The notes below the pieces were generated by a model. The model saw nothing but the letters and a program-made list of their open reading frames with translations, had not been told where the DNA came from and did no database searches. Positions 1 to 11,830 of a stretch of DNA of 64,000 nt are shown here, one piece after another. The DNA comes from Camellia lanceoleosa (lineage: Eukaryota; Streptophyta; Magnoliopsida; Ericales; Theaceae), in the NCBI GenBank assembly GCA_025200525.1, contig CM045763.1, positions 152,650,246-152,714,245 of the forward strand. Direction: 5' to 3'. Positions within the stretch are counted from its first letter, which is position 1, and each line of letters opens with the position of its first letter. Position numbers and translations under genes: made by a program.

Positions 1-1
1 G

Positions 2-1083
2 GCTACGGTGGAGAACAAGTACCCTATGCCTCGCATCGATGATCTGTTTGACCAGTTGAAAGGATCTCGTTGTTTCTCTAAGACAGACTTGAGATCAGGT
101 TACCATCAATTGAGGGTCAGGGAAGAGGACATCTCAAAGACGGCGTTCCATACGCGGTATGGCCATTATGAGTTTCTGGTGATGCCTTTTGGGCTCACCA
201 ATGCCCCGGTTGTGTTCATGGACTTGATGAACCGGATCTTCTTGGAGTTCTTAGATCGCTTTGTGGTCGTCTTTGTGGATGACATTCTGATTTATTCACC
301 TTCTGAGGAGGAGCACGAGGAACACTTATGAGTAGTGCTTGAGTTGCTTAGAGCCTATAAGCTGTATGCTAAGTTTGGGAAGTGTGAGTTCTGGCTAAGA
401 GAGGTTAAGTTCTTAAGCCATGTGGTATCCGAGGAAGGGATGACCGTAGATTCATCCAAGATAGAGGCAGTGCAGGATTGGCCACCACCTAAGAGTGTCT
501 TTGAGATCCGCAGTTTTCTGGGATTGCCCGGTTATTACTGTCGGTTTGTGAAGGATTTTTCCAGACTAGCTTCGCATTTGACTAGATTGACGCGGAAAGG
601 GGTCAAATTTGTGTGGAGTGAGACTTGTAAAAAGTCATTCCAAGAGCTTAAAGTTAGACTTACCACCGCTACAGTCTTGATTATTCCGGAGAGAGGTTGG
701 GGTTATACAGTGTATTGTGATGCCTCACGAGAGGGTTTAGGATGTGTATTGATGTAGGAGGGGAAGGTAGTAGCCTGTGGCTCGCGACAGTTGAAAACAC
801 ACGAGAGGAACTACCCTACTCATGACCTAGAGTTAGCAGCTATGATATTTGCCTTGAAGATCTGGAGGCACTATCTTTATGGGGAGAGATTCGAGGTGTT
901 CTCGGATCATAAGAGTCTGAAGTATCTGTTTATACAGAAGGACTTAAATTTGAGGCAGAGAAGGTGGATGGAGTTTATAGAGGATTACGATTTTGAGTTG
1001 CATTATCATCCAGGAAAGGCCAATGTTGTGGCCGATGCCCTAAGCAGGAAGTCTATTAGCGATATAGCCTGTATTGCTCCTAG
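2..1083 (+). pseudogene. pol: pol fragment: reverse transcriptase and RNase H (element A)
   Basis: One reading frame from base 2 encodes the RT palm ([14 protein letters not shown]), then the catalytic FVDDIL box near 270-288, the thumb/connection region and RNase H. RNase H shows [13 protein letters not shown] and [10 protein letters not shown], and it ends in the [17 protein letters not shown] signature. The frame is broken by TGA at 329-331 and TAG at 755-757. By comparison with element B the second replaces a glutamine codon. After about 1075 a frameshift destroys the link to integrase. It would have made cDNA from the element's RNA. It is now a pseudogene. Confidence 0.92.
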
Positions 1084-2611
1084 GAATGGGAGATGTTGGG
1101 TGCTCTTGGCGAGTTTGACTTGCGTGTGGGTGAGTCTGTTGAGTCTGCAGCCTTGTTTTTTGTGTTTGCACAACCTACACTTGTGAATCGAGTGTTGGAG
1201 GCATAAAAGGGTGACCTTGAGGTAGAATCCCTCTGGGAGAAGATCTCTAGTGGGAAGGTAGAGAAGGGTTTGACTGTGTATCCTGACGTGAGTGTGAGGT
1301 ACCGAGACTACTTGTTTATGCCAGAGTCTTGCCGAGAACAAGTACTACGAGAGTTTCACCATTTATGCCTTGCGGTGCATCTGGGAGGCACGAAGATGTA
1401 GCAGGATATGAGTCGCCAGTTTTGGTGGAGAGGTATGAAGAAAGATGTGGCGGTGTTTGTGTCAACGTGCCTTACTTGTCAGCAAGTGAAGGCTGAGCAT
1501 CAGAGGCTAGTGGGTTTGTTGCAACCCTTGCTTATAGTCGAGTGGAAATGGGAACACGTCACGATGGATTTTGTTGTTAGTCTTTCGAGGACCCAATGAG
1601 GTAGTGATGCCATTTGGGTAGTAGTTGACTAGTTGACTAAGTCGGCGCACTTTATTCCTATGTGTGTGAGAGATTCGGTAGATCATCTTACCGACTTGTA
1701 CATTCGGGACATAGTGAGGTTGCATGGGGTCCCAATGTCGATCGTCTCAGATAGAGATCCGCGTTTTACTACTAGGTTGTGGTAGAGTTTGCAGAGTGCC
1801 TTGGGCACTAGATTGACTATTAGCACGACTTACCATCCTCAGACTGACAGGCAGCCTGAGCGTACTATTCAGATCCTTGAGGATATGCTTCGAGGTTGTG
1901 TCCTTGGCTTTAAGGGGTCGTGGGAGAGACACTTACCTTTAGTGGAGTTTGCCTACAACAACAGTTTACAATCGAGTATTGGTATGGCACCGTTTGAGGC
2001 CTTGTATGGTCGACCGTGTAGATCTCCTGTGTGTTGGGCCGAGGTGGGTGATGCACCTTTGTTGGAGCCGGAGTTGGTGCGAGAGACAATAGAGAAAGTG
2101 GCACTTATTCGTAAGAGGTTGGTTACAGCCCAAAGTTGCCAAAAGAGTTATACTGACCATAGGAGGAGGCCCTTGTCGTTTGAGGTGGGTGATCACGTCT
2201 TTTTGAAAATATTACCTAGGCGGGGTTTGATGAGGTTTGGGAAGAGTGGGAAGTTGTCTCCTTGGTTTATTAGCCCTTTCGAGATCCTTGTGAGGATTGG
2301 TGAAGTGGCCTATCATTTAGCAATGTCGCCGCAACTGTCCGGAGTGCATGACGTGTTTCATGCTAGTATGCTTTGGAAATACAAGCCGGATCCATCGCAT
2401 GTATTGGATTGGATCGACTTAGAGGTAGACGAGGATGCTTCGTATGAGGAGAGACCAGTGAGGGTCTTGGATAGACAGGGACCAAGTCTTGCGAAGCAAG
2501 ACGATTCCATTGGTCAAGGTCTTGTGGAAAAATCATGGGGCTGAGGAAGCCACTTGGGAATGCGAATTGGAGGTCCGACAGAAATATCCGGACTTGTTTG
2601 TTAATGTTTAA
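1084..2611 (+). pseudogene. pol: pol fragment: integrase and chromodomain-like tail (element A)
   Basis: The H2C2 zinc-binding region precedes FWWRGMKKDVAVFVSTCLTC (1414-1473). The core has the first catalytic Asp in HVTMDFVV (about 1557-1580), then SDRDPRF (about 1747-1767), and YHPQTDRQPERT with the catalytic Glu (about 1831-1866). YNNSLQSSIGMAPFEALYGR and the GPFEIL-type fold follow. The last ~130 bases match the chromodomain-like tail of element B, but one extra base near 2480 shifts the frame before the original TAA at 2609-2611. Further stops fall at 1399-1401, 1597-1599, 1630-1632 and near 1783. The enzyme would have joined cDNA to the host genome. It is inactive now. Confidence 0.9.
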
Positions 2612-2998
2612 CCATGTATTGGAAATTTTGTTTTATTGATGAATTCTAGAAGCATTATATATGTTTTGGACTATGGAAATGTTGTAATCATTGAATATGT
2701 TTTGGAAATGAAAGTTTACTTTAACATTGTATATGTTAAATATGTTTTATAAATGTAAATATGATTATGAACATTGAATATGTTTTGAAAAGCACGAGAT
2801 ATATGTGTTGAAGTTAGTTAAATGTCGAAAGAATGCATGTTGATAATGCATGTTAAGTTATATTATATATTGTTCTCTTGAGAAGAGATGGAATGATCGG
2901 TAGTGGATCATGTTGGTGAATGTGGTACTTTAATCATGTTGATAATTGAATAAAGATGATTTTTGAAACTTGTACAAAATTTCGGTAACGAAATTCTT
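2612..2998 (+). other. AT-rich spacer between pol and the polypurine tract
   Basis: Non-coding AT-rich stretch rich in variants of aaatatgttttgga. The matching stretch in element B (60630-61036) is alignable by eye. I see no further gene in it. Confidence 0.7.
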
Positions 2999-3012
2999 TA
3001 AGGGGGGAAGGT
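2999..3012 (+). other. Polypurine tract of element A
   Basis: A purine run (taaggggggaaggt) lies directly before the LTR start TATAGCGATCC. It would prime plus-strand cDNA. The same run precedes the 3' LTR of element B. Confidence 0.85.
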
Positions 3013-5236
3013 TATAGCGATCCCGGTTTTCCCCATCACTTATTGTATTCTGGACTCGGGTCTTGTGATGGTATGTTGTTGTCTGCGTCTCGTTTCCATC
3101 CTTTGATTCTCTGTATTTGAGTTTTAGGATGTGTTGGGTGAGTTTGAAACAGGTTGGTTGTGAGTTGAAACAAATGGTTGCTGCCTAGAATTTAGCTTCT
3201 TCGCTCGAGCGAGGCTTTTTGCGCTCAAGTGAGGCCTATGTATTTGCTTCTTCGCTCAAGCAAGTTTTCTTGTGCTCGAGCAAGTATTCTGGGTTGTCAG
3301 GTTTCTTTTTCAAACACGGTTTCCGCTCAAGCGAGCTTTCTTGCGCTCGAGCGAGCTTTGTGTCTTGTGTCTCTTCACTTGAGCGAGCAGTCTTGCACTC
3401 GAGCGTGCGTCTGCATCTCTTTTAGACCTGAAGGTTGGTATTCCTCGCTCAAGCGAGCTTTCTCGCACTCGAGCGAGCAAGCTCTATGTTTTGTGTTTCT
3501 TCGCTTGAGCGAGAACTCTTGCGCTCGAGCGTGCTTCTGCGTTTTAGACCTGAAGCATGGCATTGTTCGCTCGAGCAACACTTCTTACGCTCGAATGAGG
3601 TTCTTTTGTGTCTGGTCGCTCGAGCGACCAATCCTTCGCTCGAGCGAGCCCTGTATATACCAGCTCACAACAGCAGGATTCTACATCACTTTATCATATT
3701 TTTTTTTCCAAACCCTAGATCTGACAGCTTCTCTCTATATGCACTCTCTCTCTACAAATACTCCATGTTCTACGGTAGTCCCTTCGTATAAAAGGTAGAG
3801 CATCACGTGGGCTTCTCTGTGATCCGAAAAAGCTTGGATTTGGAGCATCTTGGGTTTTTCTCCTCATCTTCTTTGAGTTCCTTCATTTAAGGTAGGGATA
3901 ACCTACTCATCTTATGAGCTTTGACATAAATTTTAGTTATTTTGATTAAATGGTGCAACTATGGAAAATTTTGGAAAGTTAGGGTTTTAAATTTGAAATG
4001 TATAAAAGAGCTGTTTTCAATTGTTGAGCTCCATGTGCATGTGAGACCTTGGAAAATGGGGTTATTGGTGTAAAATTGATGAAATTGAGCCTTAGGGTTG
4101 AAGTTTGAGTAAAGGGGAATAATGCCCTAATTGAGTTTAAATAATTAATTTGGTAAATTGTGAGAATATGAAAATGGATTGAAAATGTTGAAATTTGGTG
4201 AAGTTATGAATGAATGGTGTAATTGGATTAACGAATCACTCACCATGGAAAATGTAATAAAGTATTTGTTTGATAGATTTATCTATCTGTTTAGAAATAA
4301 CTATTTTGGGCTATCGGTGGAGGATAGTCTTGATTGTTGTAGACACTACATGATGGTTAGAGAAATTGAAACTAATCAATTGGATTATGTCATTGAATGT
4401 GACAGTGGAATTAACACATTGAATATGTGAATTATTGGGTCATTGTATATGACTATTTGTTTAAATACATTGTATATGTATGTTGTTTGGGAGGAGATAA
4501 GGGATGTACTCCATTGTTTGGAAGGAGATAGCGGAAGGACTCCATGGATAATTAAGTTGGCCGGAGTGTCCAGAGTGCAAGTCCCGAAATCTTTTATATA
4601 TTTGGGTGCCGGTTCCCTCGGACATAGTTCTGTAAAATAGCATGTGAATAGAAGTGTTGAATGATGTTTGCTATTGAGGTATTGATATATGAGTTGTAGT
4701 CTCATTTTGTTTAAACTGTTTGGATAACATTGGATTATGACAATGAATTGATTTGGATACATAATGAAAAGGGAGTTGTTGTAGTGTAACGTTGATTTGT
4801 TACAAAGATGATGTATATAGTTTATTAAGTATTAGACATATGCTGATGTTTTAGTTAATTCCCATATTCTGTTTAGCATATCTCTGCTGGGCTTTGGCTC
4901 ACCCTACTTGGGACGCCATTTTTAGGTACAGGTGACATGTCGTCTCCAAGGACATAGCTTGGGAGGCTTAGGGGCTGAAGGCTTCTTTTTGTAGTTACCT
5001 TTTTGTGTTATATGTAATTCAAGCCAAGGGCTTTATACATAAAGAGTTAGAACTCTTCTTTTGCTATAACCAAGTTATACTTGGAAAGATGTAAGCCCGT
5101 GGGGCCTTTATTTTATTTGTTAACATGTAACATCTTTTGTAAAGAACACTCTGATGAATATATACTATTTCTCTTATGTTTATGGATTATGTGAATGGTT
5201 GTCTTATACTGTTTTTTTTTTTTTTAGGGTGTTACA
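3013..5236 (+). repeat. 3' LTR of element A (2224 bp)
   Basis: The LTR starts TATAGCGATCCCGG and ends GGGTGTTACA. The start is TA instead of the usual TG, and both LTRs of element B do the same, so this is a family trait. Both ends were fixed by comparison with element B, whose target duplication defines them to the base. The first 650 bases carry a palindrome cluster. Around 4890-4980 lies a conserved block (gctttggctcaccc ... aaggacatagcttgggagg) that is also in element B. A poly-T run precedes the last 20 bases. The flank after 5236 continues as the 2.04-kb repeat. Confidence 0.93.
3202..3649. repeat. Cluster of CGCTCGAGCG palindromes in LTR A
   Basis: About eighteen copies of CGCTCGAGCG or one- to two-base variants, such as CGCTCAAGCG, CGCTTGAGCG and CACTCGAGCG, are spaced about 17-45 bases apart. 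The core CTCGAG is self-complementary, and the full 10-mer reads the same on both strands. Most variants are C-to-T or G-to-A changes, many at CpG positions. The cluster keeps several frames open by chance, so short ORFs across it are not genes. Confidence 0.85.
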
Positions 5237-6769
5237 TTGAAGTTGTCTCTCAAAATTTTATAAATGTATAAAATATTAGGGACTGTTATTTTCATCTATG
5301 TGGTCAATAGTCCCGCACTTACTACCAACCCATATCTTAGACATGTTAAATTTCATGTTAAAAAAATTAGTATTTTCTTCTATTGGCAATTGTTCTTAAC
5401 ATTTTTAAGTTTTCAAAGGATTCATGAGTTGTATCATCTTTTTTATTATTCCCTTGCAGAAGGAAGGTCTGATATGTTCAGATGTAGGACTCGAATACTT
5501 GGGCGTGAAAGTAAGTGGCAAAAATTGCAATGCATAAATGTCAAGTATCGTATGGAGTGATTGTTTGGTGATTTTGGAGAATTACTCCACGATGTTTATC
5601 CTTTGACACTAGGCAAGTTATCTCTCAATATTTTAACCCGCAACTTTAACTAATAAATATGGCTTGAAAATTGGTATATTAAATTTAAGTTGTCCCTCAA
5701 AATTTTATAAATGTATAAAATATTAGGGACTGTTATTTTCATCTATGTGGACAATAGTCCCTCACTTACTACCAACCCATATCTTAGACATGTTCAATTT
5801 CATATTTGTTCTAAAAAATTTGTATTAAATCATTGTTTTGTATTTTTAGTAAGTTCTTTTAATTTGTATAAAAAATTAAAAATTTTAATATAAAAATACA
5901 TTATTTTTTCTGTGTTAGACAAATAAACATAATTTTTTTTTTTAATTCTAAAAGATTACTTTTGTTCTAAAAAGAGAAAATCATGTTCAAATGATAACTT
6001 TTTTTTTTTTCCTACTTTATTCACCAAACTAGTTTCGATTTCTTTTATTTATTTTGACTAGAAATTATAAAAAAGAAAAAGTCAATAAATTAAAAATAAC
6101 ACACTTTAAATTGGACTTGAACCCATACTCAAATCGGACGTGCATTGCACATAGATTGAACTATACTTGCACACTTGCCCATGTACGAGTTGCACCCCGT
6201 CCAAGGCAGAAATTCTGGGGTGAATTATCTTGGTCTTTGTGATTATACCGATGGCTGAGAAGGCGAAGTTGAACAACCTCTACTGAGGACGACGGCTTCT
6301 ATCGTCGACGGTGACTTTCTTCTCCTCCATCTATTTTACCTTTATTTTTTATTTTTTGTACCTCACCTCAATTTCATCAAACTGATTAAAAAAAAAATTT
6401 CTTCCTTTTTTCAATTCAGTTCAGCTTTGCTTAGGGTTTTCTTTATTCACTTTTTAATTTCAATTTAATTAAAAGCTAGGAAAGATCGAATATGTGCTTG
6501 AAAAATTACGCGGTTAGCAATCTGGGCTTGTGCCAGTTCAATTTTGGACATCTAAAATATTGAACGGCCGGTATTCTCTTAAAACTCAAAATTCACTCTT
6601 TTTTCTTGTGACATATGATGATACACTTTGTGAGTATCGGAGGATCTCTAGCGATCGTGACATTAACTTGCATGGAAAGTGTGAAGAAGATGCGTCACCC
6701 CCCGGGAACGTATTCTACAGCCAAAAGCCCTCGGTTTGGTCTGAGAACGATTTAGCATCTTTGAAAACA
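5237..6769 (+). repeat. Copy of the ~2.04-kb exon-bearing repeat (interrupted)
   Basis: This segment matches the head-to-tail array at 45226-52814. It holds two 447-bp sub-units (aaatgtataaaatattagg at about 5262 and 5709), and then an AT-rich tract. Next comes the block starting ttgcaccccgtcc (6191), an ATG-bearing segment near 6252 and a second exon-like segment (about 6525-6760). A splice-flanked 51-base cassette is at 5460-5510. Element A interrupts it on the left, and a truncated Tat LTR starts at 6770. Uninterrupted copies continue past this point with tgtttgc...ttgcttgggtatgaacc, and the second half of that resumes at 27343. Confidence 0.85.
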
Positions 6770-9700
6770 TGATATCCGATTTTGAAAACATTATGTGTCC
6801 TTATTCCGGTTATTAGCCTAGAATTACTATGTTATGCGCACAGCAAACAAGTATAGACCAAATCGCCTAAATTGGAAAGAAACATTGCATGTTTGTTTTG
6901 AAAATGGTTTGCTACTCACAAGTAAGCTAAAATGCAGGTTTTGCCACCCTCAAGTGGACTTTAGAAAAGATGGTTTTGCCACTATCTCGTGGGTTTTAGA
7001 CTTACAGTTTTAATGCATTATTCCAATTTAGGTAATCCAACCTCCATCCACAGGCATTCAAGCAGTTATATCATATAAGCAACTAGCCTCATGGTAATCA
7101 TGCTGTCATGGCAACACTCACACGCATGCAAGGATGCTAAAGCAAAAGAACTTACAGAGTACTCCAAGCCAAAACAAAAACTAGTTAGTAATCATATGCA
7201 TGATCCTAGTTCATGTTCAAAATGGCTAATGTAACACATGCGAGGATGCAATCTAGGTAGGCTCGGCTAATCTACAATGATATGTGAGATGCTACAACTA
7301 ACATGTATTCAATTTGGTTTTGAAATACAAATGCAGTTAGAATGATGCGCCGAGCCCGGTGCATGCAAAACGAATGAATGGATGCAAACATGCTATCATA
7401 CTATATGCCAATTGAAACATGCCCTAGACTAACCATCGAAAGCTAGTAAATAAAAGGGAAGAAAGACGTGAGGTTGGAAGACATACACACACTCACGCAC
7501 ACTTATTGCACAATACGCCCTCACTCAGAGGGACTGAAAGAATAATACAGTCCGAATAATGGATCAACAATCCTAGCTAATTAATTATTACAGACCCTCT
7601 AATTAATTAACAAATTAATCACAAAAATAATTTAAATGTGAAGCTAAAGAGACTGCCGCAGCTCTGCCTCAGAATGCGTGAATGATGCATGCTTGACTCG
7701 TCTTGCCCGGAAACTCGCTGCCATAGCATCACTGCCTCTGTTTACACTGCCCTGCTTTTTTGAAGACTGCCAAAGTCCCAGGGTATACTCTCTAAATATT
7801 GGGGAATAGTCACCGGCCACGGGGAGTGATCACCGGCTGCCTTTCAATCTATCGGCCCGCCATTGATTGTTATCGGCCTTTATCAGATTAGCCGTGGCCA
7901 AAACTTCGCAGAACACAGTTGTGATGGCAGAGGGCAAGCAGTGTATGGCATGGAATTTTTAGGCAAATGTATGCACGGGCACACTCCCTATCATGCAATG
8001 GACTCAAGGGAGCATGACCCTCGACCCTCGAGCCATCAATTGTGCATTTCGATGCATGATGGCCCAAGAGGCCAAGTTTGCGATTTGATGTAAATGCATG
8101 CGACAAAAGAGATGAGTGCTAACACCCTATCATGTTGATGTCAAGGGGATTGACGACCGAGGGTTGAGACGTGTTACATCACTTGGAGTATGAACACTTC
8201 TCAATCCTCATACTTGGTTTGACACCCCAAACTAAGCAAAATGTAATGCAATGTATGCAAGGTGGCTCAAGTATGCAACATGAGGCTAATAGGTACAAAG
8301 CATGCCAAATGCGAAGTGACCTATCATACAAAAATGCAATGTGATGCATCCTATCGTACAATGTAAGCATGAAACCAAAATAATGCAATACAATCACGCA
8401 ACGATGAACCTAAAACACAAAGGGGCAGACCTCAGCCCACCCCCAAAACAGTGATAAAAGATGCCTAAAATGATGGATAAATACTCATGTAAGCATGCAC
8501 ACCAATAGGCTCAAGACTAAGGCATAACAAAAGAGCATTCTATTACCACTACCTTAAGCAAACATGGCATAAGCTATACAACCAAAACAAAGTTTTAAGG
8601 CAACAAAATAAGTCCAAAACTCATTGATATGGCAGTCCAAATGACCCAAACACATAGGCATGCACAATGCTTCATTTTAAGGCATAAAAGGAGACTTCTT
8701 CAAGGCATGGAAGGAATGATAGATGCGAACATTTAAGCACAAAACATGGACTGAAATGGCATGGTAAGTGATTCCAAATCACTGAAATAGCCTAGTCAAT
8801 GCATGCTAATGACTCACATACCCGGTGCTAACATGCTAGAATGCTAAGGAGCCATACAAAGCATATCAAATACGACCAAACCAGCACCTAACAGACCTTA
8901 AGCATGACAAAATATGACCGAGAACTTCACAAAGCAAGGTCAAAACATGGGAGCATATTAGGCTATGCACATGGCACACTTCTAGGCAAAATGAAGAATT
9001 ACAAAGCAAGTGTATTGTACATGCAAAGGATCAACAAACCAGCATGGAATAGAGATAAGATATGCCAAATAAACCCCAAATAACCTCTAAAATGGAGCCA
9101 AGTAAAGCTAAGTATGCATGCTACCTTTAAAAGCCAAAAATGCCAACAAAAGAGAGACAAGGGGAGAGGGGTGTCCCTCCCCTATGCAAGACCTCAAACC
9201 TCCTTCTTCACCACTAAAAATCAACTAGATTTCAGTGGTGAGAAGGCCGACACACAAAGGTTACCAAGGCTCAACAAAAGAAGCTCCAAAAAGGGGCAAA
9301 CAAGGCCTAAGAGGGGGAGGTCGATCCCAAATGAAAAAATGACCTTAATGAAGTATCTTAGGCATGTAAATACAAGACTTTTCTCAGTTATACACAAAGT
9401 CTAAAACAGTAAGCAAGATAGGCAAAAGTCTAGTGCAAGATTGGGGGATCAAAAGTAAGAATGTTGCCCTTGAAGAACCCTTGAAGAACAGCAAGATCAG
9501 CCACCTTCCTCTGGTCAAAATCAGTCCAAAACCTCATGAACAAACCCTCAAAGCCTCTCAAAGTCGAAGTAAGGTGTGATAGTGCGTGTCTTAGTGCAAA
9601 ACTAAGGTCAAAACACACACAAAGGATGAGAGAGAGGGAAATATAGAGAGAGAAGATATGTATCAGAGGTATATATTTATATTGCTCTGGTTTTTTGTTC

Positions 9701-10366
9701 AACCCCTAACAATGGAGGAGGAGAGGCTCTTATAGAGACAATGCAAAGGTTCTAAGCTTACAAGACAAGCTAAAACAAAGGGTCAAGGGGGGCAAGGGGG
9801 GCAAGGCTTCTCAAGGAAGCTAACCCAAGGGTTCAAGCTTCATGAGGAAGCTAAGACAAGGGGTCAAAGCTTCCTCAAGAAGCCTTGAGCAAAGGGTCCA
9901 AAACAAAGGGTGAAAGGTGCAAAACAACCGCACTTATGCACGGGGGAGAGGATTGGTGCATTCAACTAGCACAGCTGGCATGCACCATGCCTGAAGGGTT
10001 CAAAAGGGCAAAACCGGCGAGCAAAAGAGGTCACCGGCCAAAAAAGGTGCCGGTCGACCACACCAAGTGCCGACCGGCCATTGGTAGCAAGAAACCATGG
10101 CCGGTGGCATCAATTAATGGCTGGTGAGGAAAGGGAAAGGCCGGTGAGGTGTGGGGATGGCCAACAAGCCATTCCCTGCCCTCCAAAGCAAAAGCACAAG
10201 TGTTTGGTGCAAAACCAAACACAAAACAATCGAGTTGAGAGATCCTGAGGCAGGGCGCGGAGCTGAGACCTCCGGGAACTCAAAACTAACACAAGCATGG
10301 ATGATCACCGAGTGTTCCAACGGTGACGTCCAAGTCTTGAGGACGGTCAAAAATGGGGTGTCTACA
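6770..10366 (-). repeat. 3' LTR of the Tat element, truncated by ~362 bp
   Basis: It aligns with 23723-27342 from its TGTAGACACCCC start (10366, minus strand) to the TGATATCCG at 6770. The other LTR continues a further 362 bases, to 23361, and the solo LTR at 31016-45225 has the same extra tail, so this copy has lost its 3' end. It contains AT-rich stretches and CCGGCC-rich segments (7812-7865 and 9990-10130). The internal ORFs are not conserved as proteins between the LTR copies. Confidence 0.88.
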
Positions 10367-10382
10367 GTTGCCCCTCTTTGAC
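10367..10382 (-). other. Polypurine tract of the Tat element
   Basis: Read on the minus strand, caaagaggggcaac lies directly before the 3' LTR start TGTAGACACC. Its position and purine content fit the plus-strand primer of cDNA synthesis. Confidence 0.75.
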
Positions 10383-10857
10383 AAAGCTCGAAAGTCATAA
10401 CGATGATGTGAGTGAATGTCAAAGCCCAGAGACGGCCTATTTTTGACAAGGCCGAAGACTTAAACAGAGCATGCAAGACAATAAAGATATGCGCCCGAAG
10501 GCAGGGGCAAAATGCAATCGAAGATGCAAGGAGCCGAGCATAACTTATGATCATGCAAAGAAAGTTGTAATGAAGGATAACATGCGACAGTTTTAAGCTA
10601 GCATACACCAAACTACACTACAATGCAGAAAGGATGTAAGAGAATTACACAATTCTCAATACGTCTCACTCGGAGAATACAATACCTGCACGGTTCGTCT
10701 GGTTGCACCAGCTTCAAATGAACCGTACATACAATATCGTGCCTGAAAAAGAAAGAAAACTCAACAGGTGCAATATTGTTAGCAATATGCATATCAATGC
10801 AATCGAAAGTGCGTGACAACGCAAACCGAGTGGGAAGCATAACAATGCCATGAGGGC

Positions 10858-11830
10858 TCAACACATGTAAGTAAAGAACATGTGGCAGCGTGCACAATGT
10901 GTAAAGATGTAGACACATGTAAGTAAAGCATAACGCAACAACGTATGCAATGCGTTAAAAAAAAGAGAAGGAACTTGAACACATGTAAGTAAAGCAATGC
11001 ACGTGTGCATGCAATGTGTATAAAAAGAAGTTGAACACATGTAAGTAAAGCAGTGCACGTATGCCTGCAATGTGTATAAAGAGAAGTTGAACACATGTAA
11101 GTAAAGCAGTGCACGTATGCCTGCAATGTGTATAGAAACTTGAAATTGAACACATGTAAGTAAGCATAATGCGACAACGCATGCAATGTGTATAGAAACT
11201 TGAAATTGAACACATGTAAGTAAAGCAGTGCACATATGCCTGCAATGTGTATAGAAACTTGAAATTGAACACATGTAAGTAAAGCATAACGCGACAACGC
11301 ATGCAATGTGTATAGAAACTTGAAATTGAACACATGTAAGTAAAGCAGTGTACGTATGCCTGCAATGTGTATAAAGCAGTGCACGTATGCCTGCAATGTG
11401 TATTGAAACTTGAAATTGAACACATGTAAGTAAAGCAGTGCACGTATGCCTGCAATGTGTATAGAAACTTGAAATTGAACACATGTAAGTAAAGCATAAT
11501 GCGACAACGCATGCAATGTGTATAGAAACTTGAAATTGAACACATGTAAGTAAAGCAGTGCACGTATGCCTGCAATGTGTATAGAAACTTGAAATTGAAC
11601 ACATGTAAGTAAAGCATAACGCGACAACGCATGCAATGTGTATAGAAACTTGAAATTGAACACATGTAAGTAAAGCAGTGCACGTATGCCTGCAATGTGT
11701 ATAAAGAGAAGTTGAACACATGTAAGTAAAGCATAACGCGACAACGCATGCAATGTGTATAGAAACTTGAAATTGAACACATGTAAGTAAAGTAGTGCAC
11801 ATATGCCTGCAATGTGCATAGAAAGGAACT
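10858..11830 (-). repeat. ~60-bp tandem array in the Tat element
   Basis: About sixteen copies of a 50-62-bp unit, each containing acacatgtaagtaaag. Two unit types recur: type 1 has cagtgcacgtatgcctgcaatgtg, type 2 has cataacgcgacaacgcatgcaatgtg. They often alternate, giving a ~119-bp higher-order repeat (for example 11152-11330 and 11420-11660). Copies at the left edge are more diverged. Near 11370 a unit lacks its acacatgtaagt part. Long minus-strand ORFs (up to ~346 codons) in all frames are a by-product of repetition. Tandem arrays next to the 3' LTR are common in Tat elements. Confidence 0.9.

Larger units (their letters stand above)
1..5236 (+). mobile_element. Element A: Ty3/gypsy chromovirus (Tekay/Del-like), 3' part
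   Basis: The window opens inside reverse transcriptase and runs through RNase H, integrase, a chromodomain-like tail, a polypurine tract and a complete 3' LTR. The same family is present in full at 53348-63255, which allowed domain-by-domain comparison. RT-RH-INT order puts it in Ty3/gypsy, and the C-terminal tail (ERPVRVLDRQ type) is what Tekay/Del-like chromoviruses carry; that lineage call is from family knowledge. Several in-frame stops and at least two frameshifts make it non-autonomous. It sits in a copy of the 2.04-kb repeat: the base after the LTR starts a sequence that matches intact copies elsewhere. The 5' half, including the other LTR and target duplication, lies outside the window. 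Confidence 0.93.

Noticed and set aside
3219..3798. Open frames over the palindrome cluster
   Set aside because: They follow CGCTCGAGCG repeats in the LTR, and similar frames on both strands have unrelated peptides. They are not conserved between LTR copies as proteins.
6770..6780. TGATATCCG taken as the true start of the Tat LTR
   Set aside because: The other Tat LTR and the solo LTR extend 360 bases further to a CTACA end next to the primer site. The TG here is a chance base pair at a deletion break.
9114..9404. 96-codon ORF, with a similar one at 26088-26378
   Set aside because: It exists only because the two LTRs are copies of each other. No motif is recognisable, and it is interrupted in the solo LTR.
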